Below are positions 44,158 to 56,737 of a stretch of 64,000 bases of DNA, in pieces (position 1 is the stretch's first letter; every line of letters starts with the position of its first letter). A program made the position numbers and the translations under genes. A model generated the notes under the pieces. It ran no database searches. It worked only from the letters and a program-made list of their open reading frames with translations, and had not been told where the DNA came from. Source of the DNA: Agapanthus africanus (Eukaryota > Streptophyta > Magnoliopsida > Asparagales > Amaryllidaceae); the NCBI GenBank assembly GCA_030015575.1, contig CM057350.1, positions 523,706,959 through 523,770,958 on the forward strand. The letters run 5' to 3'.

Positions 44158-47100
44158 GTTGTTAATTATTTTTAGTCGTGTTTACCCTAATTGGAAATTG
44201 TGTTAGTGTACACATGCACACTTAGCACATTTTTGTGACTTTGGTTAAAAAGTGTTATCATGTTAACCCTTTTGCATTTTCTTGCATGGTTCTTTTTCCC
44301 CACCCTTTTAATCAAGCCAAAAACCCTTTTCATTTTAAATTTATATGAGAAATGGAGAGGTATGGTGGGTAGGTAAGAAACTTGACTTTTGACCATTTTC
44401 CTTCTCTCTTCTCTCTCTTTTCTCAATTTCTGGAATTCTCAGCAGAGAGCAGCAGCAAAACACAGCATTTTCTTCATCTTCTCTTCTCTTTTCACTTCTC
44501 TTTTGATTCATGCTCAAACCCTACACAAATCTAACCTTTTTCCTTCACAAAACCTTGGTTTAATGGCTCATTTGAGGTGTTTAGTGGCAAGACTGCATAC
44601 TTGAGGCTAGATCTGGAGCTTTTGGTGTTTTATAAGGTCTTTAGAAGGTATAAACTCATGTCTTAACCTCTTTTTCCATAACTTGTTGTATTTTGGCTAA
44701 ATATCACATTTTAATGCAAGTTTTGTGCTATAAAAGGGGATTTAGTGAAGTTATGTTAAAATTGATATCCTTATGGCTTGATTAGCTTGGTGATGAGTTA
44801 TAAAGGTGATTTTAGACTTAGGTTTGTTTCAGATTTCAGAAAAATACCCTAAAGTTTCATTTTAGTGCAAAGTGTGACTTTTAACTTGAATTTGAGCTCT
44901 GAGGAATTTGCTGCCACCCGAGTTTCTGTAAATTAAAATTGGAATTACTATAGCATATACATGGGGTATGGAGTGCACACACCAAACCCGGGAGCCCACC
45001 CCCCTACCCAGGCCGCCAAAATAATCATTCTGGCCGTAATTTGCGGCCAGATGGGAGGGTATTGGGTTGGGGTTTTGGTGGTTGGTGTCTGCTGATATTT
45101 GGGGTTTTATGATATATTTATTTTTGTAATTTCAATTCTGTATCAAAATCTGGGACCTATTACCCAATTTTCCGTATTTTAAATCTCCGCGACACACGTG
45201 ATACGTGTGTGGTTTTGGGTTGTGCTGCGTATCGCGACGTGTCAGGTTAGCTTCAGGAGCATAATCACACGTTTTAGCGTATCGCGCACACGCGCGCTTG
45301 GGTTGCAACGCGGGGTTCTAGTTTGACCTTAATATTGCGTTTTTGGTGGATTTGAGCTTATGCGTGATATTTTGTCTAAATCTAGGTTCGCAGGAGAGTC
45401 AGACGGACGCTGCGAAGAAGGGGAAGCAAGTCGTCGGCTACACTTAGCACGAGACTTCGGTGAGTAGATTTAACATCTACGGGGATATCGCCCGCATGGC
45501 GTTCTACGTCAGGGCTGATAGGACTTTATAGCTACACATTGCATTTACCTACATTGACTGTTCATGAATACTGTTGTTGCATACTGCATTGCCTGCTATA
45601 TGTATGAAAACTTAGAATTGATAGAACACCGCACTATTACTAACGGTTTATATTGCACGAGCACTAATCTGCATGTTACACACACACCGTTAGTAATTGC
45701 CATGACACACTCACTGTAGAATTGCCATGATCATTATACTGTAGTTCATTTCACATATGATTCGATATGATTTTCATAGAAATTGGAAGCCGCATGCTGT
45801 CTTTGAAAACTGAACTATCTTAAGAAACGCGGTTTCTCCCTTGTACCTATATTATGATGACTTGATGTACACAGCACATCGTATTTAATTTACTCATTGG
45901 TGTTGGATTTTTATGTGATTTCTGCTTTTGAGGACCGTGGAGTTATTTAAGAAAAGATGCACTATTTGAAAACCGGGTTCCTCGTGATATGATATTTTAG
46001 TGCGTCCACTACGCGTTTTCTCGGTGCTGAGACGTGTGATTGAAACCCGATTCGTGGAGTGGATGATTCGTTTGCGGGTTCGTGGTGGACCCGGTATGGT
46101 TCCCCTCGGCAAGATGATCGATGGACTTTGCCGATTGAGCCTGGAGGTGGGCGAGTATCTACCGGTGATTGGTTAGACCTGGCGGTTATCCGGAGGATAC
46201 TGACCAGAGTCGAGAGATGGATGCGGGATGATCCGTACTGCCGGGGCCGAGGGCCGATACCGCAGACGGAGCCCGTGGGCTGATCCGGACTTACGGAGTC
46301 CGATGTATGAGGATTTGCGTGTCGATACTGGACACGAGTTTTTATAATATTTTGGGTGCCGATATTGGGCACTCGTGATTCTCAGAGATGTATAGGATTT
46401 GAGGGCCGAGGAGAGTGCCGGCGCCTGAGTTTATTTGGGATTTGGGTGCAGCTTGGGCACCGACTATTTTTCCACGATCGATACTTCGTGTAGATGTTGT
46501 TTATCCCATGCTCAGCAGTGATTATCATGTATATCATCCTGTAGTTATTTTACCTGATAGAGCATTTGCATGATTATTGCACTTACTGCTTGTTGCATAT
46601 AGATTTACCTGTTGGCATATGATAGCGTAGCGCAGTACGTGCATGCTCGTGATTACCTTTATATGTTATCTCTATTCACGAGTTGGCAACTCATCCCCGT
46701 TGTGCCACAGTATTTGCAGGTTGCCCCCCCAGAGTAGTCGCGGCAGGCTGCCTTTTTGCATCTTTTGGCTTCAGATACCACCACAGTTGGTGCGAGAGCT
46801 ATTTTGCTATTTTAGGTGGGTTGTGGTATCTGGTTACTTTATTGTACACACTTTTGTATCTAGTATTCTCCATCTACCATATACGTACTTGACTTAGAAA
46901 CAGTGTGAGGACGATGATGTATATTTTTGTATTCTGGTGTCGAGCTCGTGGGAGCCGACTTTATATTTGCAGTTATTATTCTGGGATGTTACTTTTTGCT
47001 CATTCTTCGCTACGGCGTTGTATATTACTCTTGTGGTGATGGTTTCCGCCGTTGGGCTTGATTGCTCCCGGTTGGGGATGCTTTGTTTATTATATCTCAT

Positions 47101-47364
47101 TTTCACTTATATCCTGTTTTTACCCGATTTTCGGGGTTACTTTTACAAAGGAAATGCTGCCAAAATTATTATAAGGATAATTTAACTTTAAAAAGAACCT
47201 CATTGAACTAATTAAGGTTTTCTAAATGTTTTTAATTAAATGTTTTCAACACTCACTACTTTTAATGGTTTTGATTTCTGGGTTTCGGCTTACTTAGTCG
47301 CATTACGCCTGTAGACGTTGCGTGGATTAAGTGCCGGTCACGAGTCGAATTTCGGGTCGTGACA
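43995..47364 (+). repeat. Gypsy A LTR1
   Basis: 3370 bp, TGTAACACCTTG to GGGTCGTGACA. It carries a TA microsatellite at about 44124-44151. Short frames inside are paired with identical frames in LTR2 and show no domain. Confidence 0.93.
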
Positions 47365-47368
47365 AAGT

Positions 47369-47380
47369 TGGTATCAGAGC
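47369..47380 (+). other. Gypsy A primer-binding site
   Basis: TGGTATCAGAGC four bases after the LTR end, initiator Met tRNA type. Repeated after LTR2 at 55749-55760. Confidence 0.9.
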
Positions 47381-47602
47381 GTAGGTTTTACCTTTCGAAG
47401 TATTCCTAGGATGATCCTGGTATGATGGAGTAGGTAGCTGAAGCAGAGTGGCGTAGCGTGCGTATGTTCCGCGGCATACTCACGACACGGTATTCCGCCA
47501 AAGCGACCTTAGGACTTATTGATTTAAATTCCTTTTGAGTATATACATTCTTGCGATTCGATTTCTGCATCCTTATCGAATCCTATTTTCCTTTCAGCCA
47601 TT

Positions 47603-48900
47603 ATGCCGCTAAAGACTACGAGGGCGCAGAGAGCGGCCGCGAGGGCCGAGATTCGAGTTGATTCGTCTGAGACGAGGACTGATCCAGGCAGTACACCGGT
47701 TGTACCCGAGCAGGTTGTTCCTCCCGTGACAGATCAGATCGCCACGCTAGGGGCTAGTATGCAGGAGATGCGCCAGACGGTGGGATCCAGCATGCAGGAG
47801 ATGCGCCAGATGATAGGATCGCTAGTTGTGACGCTTCGAGCGCAGCGACCAGAAGTAGCTCCACCCGTTACAGAGACCGCGATGGTACCTACCGCACAGC
47901 CAGTTGCCCCTGCAGCTACGGAGGTGATTACAGTATCGCTATCAGAGTTCATGAGGCTGAAGCCTCCGGTCTTCACAGGCACCGATGCAGCCGAGGACCC
48001 ACAGTCCTTCATTGATAGGATGGCTCGGATATGTCGTTCCCTCAGATGTGCAGATACGAGATGGGTTGAGTTCGCGAGCTTTCGCCTGGAAGGTCTTGCG
48101 CAGAGATAGTGCGAATCAGTCGAGAAGGGCAGAGCAGCATGTCTTCCTCCTATGACCTGGACAGAGTTCGTGGCGCTATTCCTTGCCCACTTTCTTCCCC
48201 TGAGTGTCAGAGATGCTAGAGCACGCAGGTTCGAGTCCTAACGCCAGACTCCGGAGATATCAGTGGCAGAGTATGATGTGCTGTTCACAGAGTTATCTAT
48301 CTATGCACCGTATCTAGTGGCTACCGAGGAGTTGCGAGTCAAGAGATTTGTTCGAGTCTTGCTTACACCACTGTTCCTTGCGATCAGTGCGCATCACTAC
48401 GAGACATATGCAGCAGCGGTAGATGCAGCTCTATTAGTCGAGGAGCGCCTTGCTGAGACTTCGATAGTTCTAGAGCCAAAGAGAGTTCGTACTGGTATAG
48501 CAGCATGGAGACAGACATTCAGACGCCGCGACAGGTATCGTTCAGGTACGAGGAGTGGCAGAGATTCGGGACGAGGCCGGATGTTTAGTTCGTATCCACG
48601 GGAGAGTCAGCAGTCGTCGCGAGGTTGCTATAGATGCGGCAGTTTACTTCACCTCGTCAGAGATTGTCCTGAGATACACCGGAGGGAGACAGCAGCACCG
48701 CACATCACCTTACTACCTTCACCACCCCAGAGGGCGTTGCCTGTTGTTCCTACTGTTACTCCGCGTCAGACTCATACACAGAGAGGTCGTGGGCGTGGAG
48801 GAGTTGCTCAGAGAGGACGGGATGACCGAGGCAGAGGACAGTCAGTCACAGGTGGAGGGCAGGCACGATTTTTTGCTTTGACGCATCAGGATGCGCAGGC
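47603..48900 (+). pseudogene. Gypsy A gag (capsid and zinc knuckle)
   Basis: Starts MPLKTTRAQRAAARAE. After a variable N-terminus comes LSEFMRLKPPVFTGTDAAED (retrotransposon gag motif), then LRCADTRWVEFASFRLEGLA. In-frame stops at 48107-48109 (TAG) and 48239-48241 (TAA) interrupt it, and the same frame resumes with [21 protein letters not shown]2CX4HX4C knuckle, [14 protein letters not shown], lies near 48628-48669, followed by an Arg/Gly-rich tail. In an intact element it forms the virus-like particle. The first stop fits TGG to TAG; CAG to TAG changes occur later in pol. Confidence 0.88.
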
Positions 48901-50266
48901 GTCCAATGCGGTGGTCTCAGGTATCCTTCCAGTATATTCTGTTGATGCATACGTATTGTTCGATCCCGGATCCACGCACTCGTACATATTTACACACTTC
49001 GTGCCGAGTTTGGGTAGAGAGTCCGGTTTGCTTGATCAGCCGCTTGTTGTGACTACTCCTGTGGGAGAGTCGTTTGTTGCTAGGCACGTGTTCCGATCCT
49101 GTACCATCTGTATTGGCGAGAGAGAGTTTCCTGTCGATTTGATCCTTCTCGAGATGTTGGACTTCGACGTTCTTTTGGGCATGGATTGGTTAGCCACGTG
49201 CTATGCTTCTGTGGACTGCCGTGAGAAGACGGTTAGATTTTGTTTTCCCGGCGAGTCGGTTTTTGTTGTGTTGGGGGACCGTGGTGCCGCCTCACACTGT
49301 GTGATTTCTTCTTTTCGCGCTGGACAGCTTTTGAGGAAGGGATGTCAGGGATTTCTCGTCTATGTTTGTGATACTAGAGCTACAGAGGTTCCTCTGGATC
49401 AGGTTCCGGTTGTTAGCGAGTTCCCTGATGTGTTCCCTGATGAGCTTTCTAGGCTACCGCCCGAGCGCGACATTTCTTTCTGTATTGATTTGGTTCCTGG
49501 CGCGGGGCCTATTTCTATACCGCCTTATCGGATGGCCCCGGCGGAACTTAGAGAATTGAAGGGTCAGTTGCAAGATTTGCTGGATAAGAGACTTATTCGA
49601 CCCAGTGTTTCTCCGTGGGGTGCTCCAGTCCTGTTCGTCAAGAAGAAGGACGGCATTTTGCGTCTGTGTATTGACTACTGCCAGCTGAACAGGGTGACAG
49701 TACGGAACATGTATCCTTTGCTACGCATCGACGATTTGTTTGACCAGCTTCACGGGGCAGGATACTTTTCGAGGATCGATTTGCGATCATGCTACCATCA
49801 GCTGCGGGTTCGACAGGAGGACATTTCTAGGACAGCTTTCCGCACGCGCTACGGCCATTATGAGTTTTTGGTGATGTCGTTCGGACTCACCAACGCGCCA
49901 GCAGCATTTATGGACTTGATGAACCGTATTTTCCAGCCGTATCTTGATCTGTTCATCATTGTATTCATTGATGATATTCTGGTGTATTCTCGGAGTAGAG
50001 AGGAGCACGAGCAGCACCTGCGGATTACACTGCAGACCTTGAGAGAGCATCAACTTTTCGCCAAATTCTCCAAGTGTGCTTTCTGGCTGGACAGCGTAGA
50101 CTTCTTGGGGCACGTGATTTCACGAGACGGTATATGTGTAGACCCGAGGAAGATCGAGGCCGTTCGGAGTTGGCCCAGACCCATATCAGTTACGGAGATT
50201 CGCAGCTTTCTAAGGCTGGCCGGCTACTACAGGCGCAGGATTTCTCTCGCATTGCTACACCTTTGA
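48900..50266 (+). pseudogene. Gypsy A protease and reverse transcriptase
   Basis: Continues the gag frame. The protease region reads [14 protein letters not shown], with DPG where D-(S/T)-G is expected, so the active-site turn is changed. RT follows with [64 protein letters not shown] and [13 protein letters not shown] (FIDD catalytic motif intact), then the [11 protein letters not shown] and [11 protein letters not shown] motifs. A frameshift near 50240 ends the 667-codon stretch at 50266, and the thumb/connection continues in another frame. Confidence 0.92.
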
Positions 50267-50796
50267 CCGGGTTGACCCGGAAGGGAGTTTCTTTCGTTTG
50301 GACAGAGGAGTGTGAGCACAGTTTTCAGCAGTTACGGGCTCTACTGACTACGGCGCCAGTATAATCATTGCCTTTAGGGTCAGGCGGATTTGTGGTATAT
50401 TGTGATGCTTCTCTAGTGGGGCTAGGGTGTGTTCTGATGCAGCATGACAGGGTGATCGCGTATGCTTCGCAGCAATTGAAGAAACATGAACAAAACTACC
50501 CCACTCACGATTTGGAGTTGGCTGCAGTGGTCTTTGCACTTAAGATCTGGCGACATTATCTGTATGGAGAGTCGTGCCAGATATTTACTGATCACAAAAG
50601 CTTAAAGTATATATTCCAGCAGCGAGACCTGAACCTTAGACAGCGCCGATGGATGGAGTTAGTGAAGGACTACGACTGCGAGATCTTGTATCACCCGGGC
50701 AAGGCGAATGTAGTGGCGGATGCTTTGAGCAGGAGGCCTGGGGGTAGTCTATCTTGTTTGAGCGCAGTGCAGAGGCAGTCATCGGCAGATTGGTAG
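50233..50796 (+). pseudogene. Gypsy A RT connection and RNase H
   Basis: After the frameshift the frame reads [17 protein letters not shown], then TEECEHSFQQLRALLTTAPV and a TAA stop at 50362-50364. RNase H resumes at once: [15 protein letters not shown] (first catalytic Asp), [29 protein letters not shown] and DALSRRPGG near the end. A stop lies at 50794. All RNase H motif positions look conserved, but the chain is broken from RT. Confidence 0.9.
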
Positions 50797-50829
50797 ATCT
50801 TATGCGACAGCCGGGTACAGTTTGAGTTT

Positions 50830-52314
50830 ATGCCGATCGGAGGACAGATTGCGCATGTTCGTGCACGCCCGCAGTTTCTTGACCGTATACATGAGGCACA
50901 ACACAGTGATGACCGTTGTTCAGAGATCAGGACGCAGATGGGACAGGGCGGATTTTCCGAGTTCGTGATCGATGATCATGGGATACTACGATTTGGGACC
51001 AGATTGTGCATACCAGATGCTGAGGGACTGCGGCGTGAGATTCTCGAGGAGGCACATCGATCGGTGTATAGTGTTCATCCTGATTCCACCAAGATGCACC
51101 ACGATTTGAGAGATGTTTACTGGTGGGACGGGATGAAGAGGGACATCGCAGATTTTGTATCGAGATGCCTGACTTGTCAGCAAGTCAAGGCCGAGCATCA
51201 GAGGCCCGCGGGAGAGCTACAGCCGTTGCCCATTCCGGAGTGGAAATAGGAACAGATTTCTATGGACTTTATTGTGGGTCTACCCAGGACTAGTCGAGGG
51301 TATGACTCCATCTGGGTGATCGTGGATCGTTTGACGAAAGCAGCTCACTTCCTATCGGTGAAGACGACTTTCGGATTTGCTCAATATGCCCAGATTTACA
51401 TTGATGAGATTGTACGACTGCACGGAGTTCCGACATGTATTGTGTCCGACAGAGGCACCCAGTTTACCAGCCGACTATGGCAGAGGTTTCAGGAGGCTTT
51501 GGGCACCCGCTTGAGTTTCAGCACAGCATTTCATCCGCAGACCGACGGACAGTCAGAGCGGACTATTCAGACTCTCGAGGACATGCTCAGAGCGTGCGTA
51601 TTAGACTTCGGAGGTAGCTGGGATCATCATTTGCCCTTAGTGGAGTTCTCCTATAACAACAGCTACTAGCAGACCATTCAGATGGCACCGTTTGAGGCTC
51701 TTTATGGGAGGAGATGTAGATCGCTCGCCTGTTGGACAGAGCTCAGTGAGAGCAGTGTCTTAGGGCCGCAGATTGTGGAGAAGACGACCGTGAAGATCCA
51801 GTTGATTCGCGATAGGATGAGAGCAGCCCAGAGTAGGCAGAGATCTTATGCGGACCATCGTCGGCGCAGACTTGAGTTTTCTGTTGGTGATCATGTTTTC
51901 TTGAGGGTCTCCCCAATGAAAGGTGTGATGAGATTTGGGAAGAAGGGGAAGCTTAGTCCCAGGTATGTGGGCCCCTTCGAGATCCTCGAGCGAGTTGGTG
52001 CGATTGCGTATCGTTTAGCCCTTCCGCCCAGTTTTCCAGACGTGCACCTGGTATTTCACGTTTCGATGCTCCGCAGATATCTTCATGATCCTTCGCATGC
52101 GATTCAGCACCCGACGATCCAGCTTGAGCGTGACCTTTTCTATGCAGAGCAGCCGGTGATGATCTTGGATCGACAAGTGAAGAAATTGAGATCGAAGGAC
52201 ATACCGTCAGTCAAGGTACTTTGGCATGGCCAGAGCGGCGAGGAGGTCACTTGGGAGACCGAGAGCGAGATGAGGAAGAGGGATCCTCATCTTTTTGAAG
52301 GTATGTATAGTTAA
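50830..52314 (+). pseudogene. Gypsy A integrase with chromodomain-like tail
   Basis: The H2C2 zinc finger (HRSVYSVHPDSTKMHHD to CLTCQQVK) ends at a TAG after EWK (51247-51249). The core has [10 protein letters not shown] (first Asp), [11 protein letters not shown] (second Asp) and [11 protein letters not shown] (Glu), then SYNNSY and a second TAG at 51667-51669. The C-terminal part MAPFEALYGRRCRS carries GKLSPRYVGPFEILERVG and ends VKVLWHGQSGEEVTWETE, a chromodomain-like segment of the Tekay/Del chromoviruses, which in that family guides insertion into chromatin. The TAGs fit CAG or TGG mutations. Not functional. Confidence 0.9.
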
Positions 52315-52340
52315 ATTTTTAAATTCGGGGACCGAATTTC

Positions 52341-52356
52341 TTTAAGGGGGGTAGAT
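52341..52356 (+). other. Gypsy A polypurine tract
   Basis: TTTAAGGGGGGTAGAT immediately before LTR2. Confidence 0.85.
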
Positions 52357-52486
52357 TGTAACACCTTGAAATTCGTTTAGAATGTTTTCGCGTTAATTAG
52401 CAAGTGTGCGTGTTTTTCAAAAAAAGAAACGGATATCTTATTTTCCTTCTTGGCTAGTGGTATTTTGTGTTGTGAAGTGTTTTTAT

Positions 52487-52539
<53 letters not shown>

Positions 52540-55500
52540 GTTGTTAATTATTTTTAGTCGTGTTTACCCTAATTGGAAATTGTGTTAGTGTACACATGCA
52601 CACTTAGCACATTTTTGTGACATTGGTTAAAAAGTGTTAACATGTTAACCCTTTTGCATTTTCTTGCATGGTTCTTTTTCCCCACCCTTTTAATCAAGCC
52701 AAAAACCCTTTTCATTTTAAATTTATATGAGGAATGGAGAGGTATGGTGGGTAGGTAAGAAACTTGACTTTTGACCATTTTCCTTCTCTCTTATCTCTCT
52801 TTTCTCAATTTCTGGAATTCTCAGCAGAGAGCAGCAGCGAAACACAGCATTTTCTTCATTTTCTCTTCTCTTTTCACTTCTCTTTTGATTCATGCTCAAA
52901 CCCTACACAAATCTAACCTTTTTCCTTCACAAAACCTTGGTTTAATGGCTCATTTGAGGTGTTTAGTGGCAAGACTGCATACTTGAGGCTAGATCTGGAG
53001 CTTTTGGTGTTTTATAAGGTCTTTAGAAGGTATAAACTCATGTCTTAACTTTTTTTTCTATAACTTGTTGTATTTTGGCTAAATATCACATTTTATGCAA
53101 GTTTTGTGCTATATAAGGGGATTTAGTGAAGTTATGTTAAAATTGACATCCTTATGGCTTGATTAGCTTGGTGATGAGTTATAAAGGTGATTTTAGACTT
53201 AGGTTTGTTTCAGCTTTCAGAAAAATACCCTAAAGTTTCATTTTAGTGCAAAGTGTGACTTTTAACTTGAATTTGAGCTCTGAGGAATCTGCTGCCACCC
53301 GAGTTTCTGTAAATTAAAATTGGAATTACTGTAGCATATACAGGGGGTATGGAGTGCACACACCAAACCCGGGAGCCCACCCCCTACCCAGGCCGCCAAA
53401 ATAATCATTCTGGCCGCAATTTGCGGCCAGATGGGAGGGTATTGGGTTGGGGTTTTGGTGGTTGGTGTCTGCTGATATTTGGGGTTTTATGATATATTTA
53501 TTTTTGTAATTTCAATTCTGTATCAAAATCTGGGACCTATTACCCTATTTTCCGTATTTTAAATCTCCGCGACACACGTGATACGTGTGTGGTTTTGGGT
53601 TGTGCTGCGTATCGCGACGTGTCAGGTTAGCTTCAGAAGCGTAATCACACGTTTTAGCGTATCGCGCACACGCGCGCTTGGGTTGCAACACGGGGTTCTA
53701 GTTTGACCTTAATATTGCGTTTTTGGTGGATTTGAGCGTATGTGTGATATTTTGTGTAAATCTAGGTTCGCAGGCGAGTGAGACGGACGCTGCGAATAAG
53801 GGGAAGTAAGTCGTCGGCTACACTTAGCGTGAGATTTCGGTGAGTAGATTTAACATCTACGGGGATATCGCCCGCATGGCGTTCTACGTCAGGGCTGATA
53901 GGACTTTATAGCTACATATTGCATTTATCTACATTGACTGTTCATGGATACTGTTGTTGCATACTGCATTCCCTGCTATATGTATGAAAACTTAGAATTG
54001 ATAGAACACCGCACTATTACTAACGGTTTATGTTGCACGAGCACTAATCTGCATGTTACACACACACCGTTAGTAATTGCCATGACACACTCACTGTAGA
54101 ATTGCCATGATCATTATACTGTAGTTCATTTCACATATGATTCGATATGATTTTCATAGAAATTGGAAGCCGCATGCTGTCTTTGAAAACTGAACTATCT
54201 TAAGAAACACGGTTTCTCCCTTGTACCTATATTATGATGACTTGATGTACATAGCACATCGTATTTAATTTACTCATTGGTGTTGGATTTTTATGTGATT
54301 TCTGGTTTTGAGGACCGTGGAGTTATTTAAGAAAAGATGCACTATTTGAAAACCCGGTTCCTCGTGATATGATATTTTGGTGCATCCACCACGTGTTTTC
54401 TCGGTGCTGAGATGTGTGCTTGAAACCCGATTCGTGGAGTGGATGATCTGTTTGCGGGTTCGTGGTGGACCCGGTATGGTTCCCCTCGGCAAGATGATCG
54501 ATGGACTTTGCCGATTGAGCCTGGAGGTGGGCGAGTACCTACCGGTGATTGGTTGGACCTGGCGGTTATCTGGAGGATACTGACCAGAGTCGAGAGATGG
54601 ATGCGGGATGATCCGTACTGCCGGGGCCGAGGGCCGATACCGCAGACGGAGCCCGTGGGCTGATCCGGACTTACGGAGTCCGATGTATGAGGATTTGCGT
54701 GTCGATACTGGACACGAGTTTTTATAATATTTTGGGTGCCGATATTGGGCACTCGTGATTCTCAGAGATGTATAGGATTTGAGGGCCGAGGAGAGTGCCG
54801 GCGCCTGAGTTTATTTGGGATTTGGGTGCAGCTTGGGCACCGACTATTTTTCCACGATCGATACTTCGTGTAGATGTTGTTTATCCCATGCTCAGCAGTG
54901 ATTATCATGTATATCATCCTGTAGTTATTTTACCTGACAGAGCATTTGCATGATTATTGCACTTACTGCTTGTCGCATATAGATTTACCTGCTGGCATAT
55001 GATAGCGTAGCGCAGTACGTGCATGCTCGTGATTACCTTTATATGTTATCTCTATTCACGAGTTGGCAACTCATCCCCATTGTGCCACAGTATTTGCAGG
55101 TTGCCCCCCCAGAGTAGTCGCGGCAGGCTGCCTTTTTGCACCTTTTGGCTTCAGATACCACCACAGTTGGTGCGAGAGCTATTTTGCTATTTTAGGTGGG
55201 TTGTGGTATCTGGTTACTTTATTGTACACACTTTTGTATCTAGTATTCTCCATCTACCATATATGTACTTGACTTAGAAACAGTGTGAGGACGATGATGT
55301 ATATTTTTGTATTCTAGTGTCGAGCTCGTGGGAGCCGACTTTATATTTGCAGTTATTATTCTGGGATGTTACTTTTTGCTCATTCTTCGCTACGGCGTCG
55401 TATATTACTCTTGTGGTGATGGTTTCCGCCGTTGGGCGTGATTGCTCCCGGTTGTGGATGCTTTGTTTATTATTTTTCATTTTCACTTATATCCTGTTTT

Positions 55501-55744
55501 TACCCGATTTTCGGGGTTACTTTTACAAAGGAAATGCTGCCAAAATTATTTTAAGGATAATTTAACTTTAAAAAGAACCTCATTGAACTAATTAAGGTTT
55601 TCTAAATGTTTTTAATTAAATGTTTTCAACACTCACTACTTTTAATGGTTTTGATTTCTGGGTTTCGGCTTACTTAGTCGCGTTACTCCTGTAGACGTTG
55701 CGTGGATTAAGTGCCGGTCACGAGTCGAACTTCGGGTCGTGACA
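52357..55744 (+). repeat. Gypsy A LTR2
   Basis: 3388 bp. The extra length over LTR1 is explained largely by a longer TA microsatellite (about 52487-52532). Otherwise near identical by eye. Confidence 0.93.
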
Positions 55745-56379
55745 AAGTTGGTATCAGAGCGTAGGTTTTACCTTTCGGAGTGTTCCTAGGATGACCCTGG
55801 TATGATGGAGTAGGTAGCTGAAGCAGAGTGGCGTAGCGTGCGTATGTTCCGCGGCATACTCACGACACGGTACTCCACCAAAGCGACCTTAGGACTTATT
55901 GATTTAAATTCCTTTTGAGTATATACATTCTTGCTATTCGATTTCTGCATCCTTATCGAATCCTATTTTCCTTTCAGCCATTATGCCCCGCGAGGGCCGA
56001 GATTCGAGTTGATTCGTCTGAGATGAAGACTGATCCGGGCAGTACACCGGTTGTACCCGAGCAGGTTGTTCCTCCCGTGACAGATCAGATCGCCACGCTA
56101 GGGGCTAGTATGCAGGAGATGCGCCAGACGGTGGGATCCAGCATGCAGGAGATGCGCCAGATGATAGGATCGCTAGTTGAGACGCTTCGAGCGCAGCGAC
56201 CAGAAGTAGCTCCACCCGTTACAGAGACCGCGATGGTACCTACCGCACAGCCAATTGCCCCCGCAGCTACGGAGGTGATTACAGTATCGCTATCAGAGTT
56301 CATGAGGCTGAAGCCTCCGGTCTTCACAGGCACCGATGCAGCCGAGGACCCACAGTCCTTCATTAATAGGATGGCTCGG
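55745..56379 (+). pseudogene. Gypsy A second, truncated internal region (gag start)
   Basis: Repeats the primer-binding site, leader and gag beginning of 47365-48028, with a deletion of about 30 bp just after the gag ATG. The frame holds QMRQTVGSS-type repeats, LSEFMRLKPPVFTGTDAAED and DPQSFINRMAR before it ends at the junction near 56379. Copies on both sides of LTR2 cannot come from a simple single insertion. Confidence 0.9.
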
Positions 56380-56667
56380 CCATGTTAGATACTTTTAAAA
56401 TATTTTATTTGACTTTATATGTTATATTGAAAAAAATGCAGATGCCAGATATAATGCAGTGATATAACATGAAAGTGCACGGATCCTCATAAATAGCCGG
56501 GATAAATCATAAACAGGAATCAAGACGGCTTTCCAGCAAGCGGGTCGGGTCGGATGCAAAGACGGATACCAATACACTATTCACACCCAAAACACAATAA
56601 ATCAAGAATAGCCATAAATAAAGAAATACTCAAAATAGAACTGGTATAAATGAACTAGGGTGTTACA
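56378..56667 (-). repeat. Gypsy B 3' LTR, segment 3
   Basis: Matches 63438-63728. The join to Gypsy A shares GG(C), so it looks like an illegitimate recombination. About 560 bp of LTR (equivalent of 62877-63438) are missing here. Confidence 0.9.
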
Positions 56668-56737
56668 TTATACCCAACTACAAAAAGAATTTCGTCTTCG
56701 AAATTCCCGGAACAAGAAAAGATAAACAATCATGAAT

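Larger units (their letters stand above)
43995..56379 (+). mobile_element. Gypsy A: Ty3/gypsy chromovirus, LTR-internal-LTR-partial internal
   Basis: LTR1 43995-47364, internal 47365-52356, LTR2 52357-55744, then a second primer-binding site and gag start at 55745-56379. The tail breaks off where Gypsy B LTR sequence resumes. GAGGT (43990-43994) should be the left TSD; no right copy exists because the right end is lost. Gag, protease, RT, RNase H, integrase and a chromodomain-like tail are all recognisable, which places it in the Tekay/Del-like group. Several in-frame stops make it a pseudogene. Confidence 0.9.
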
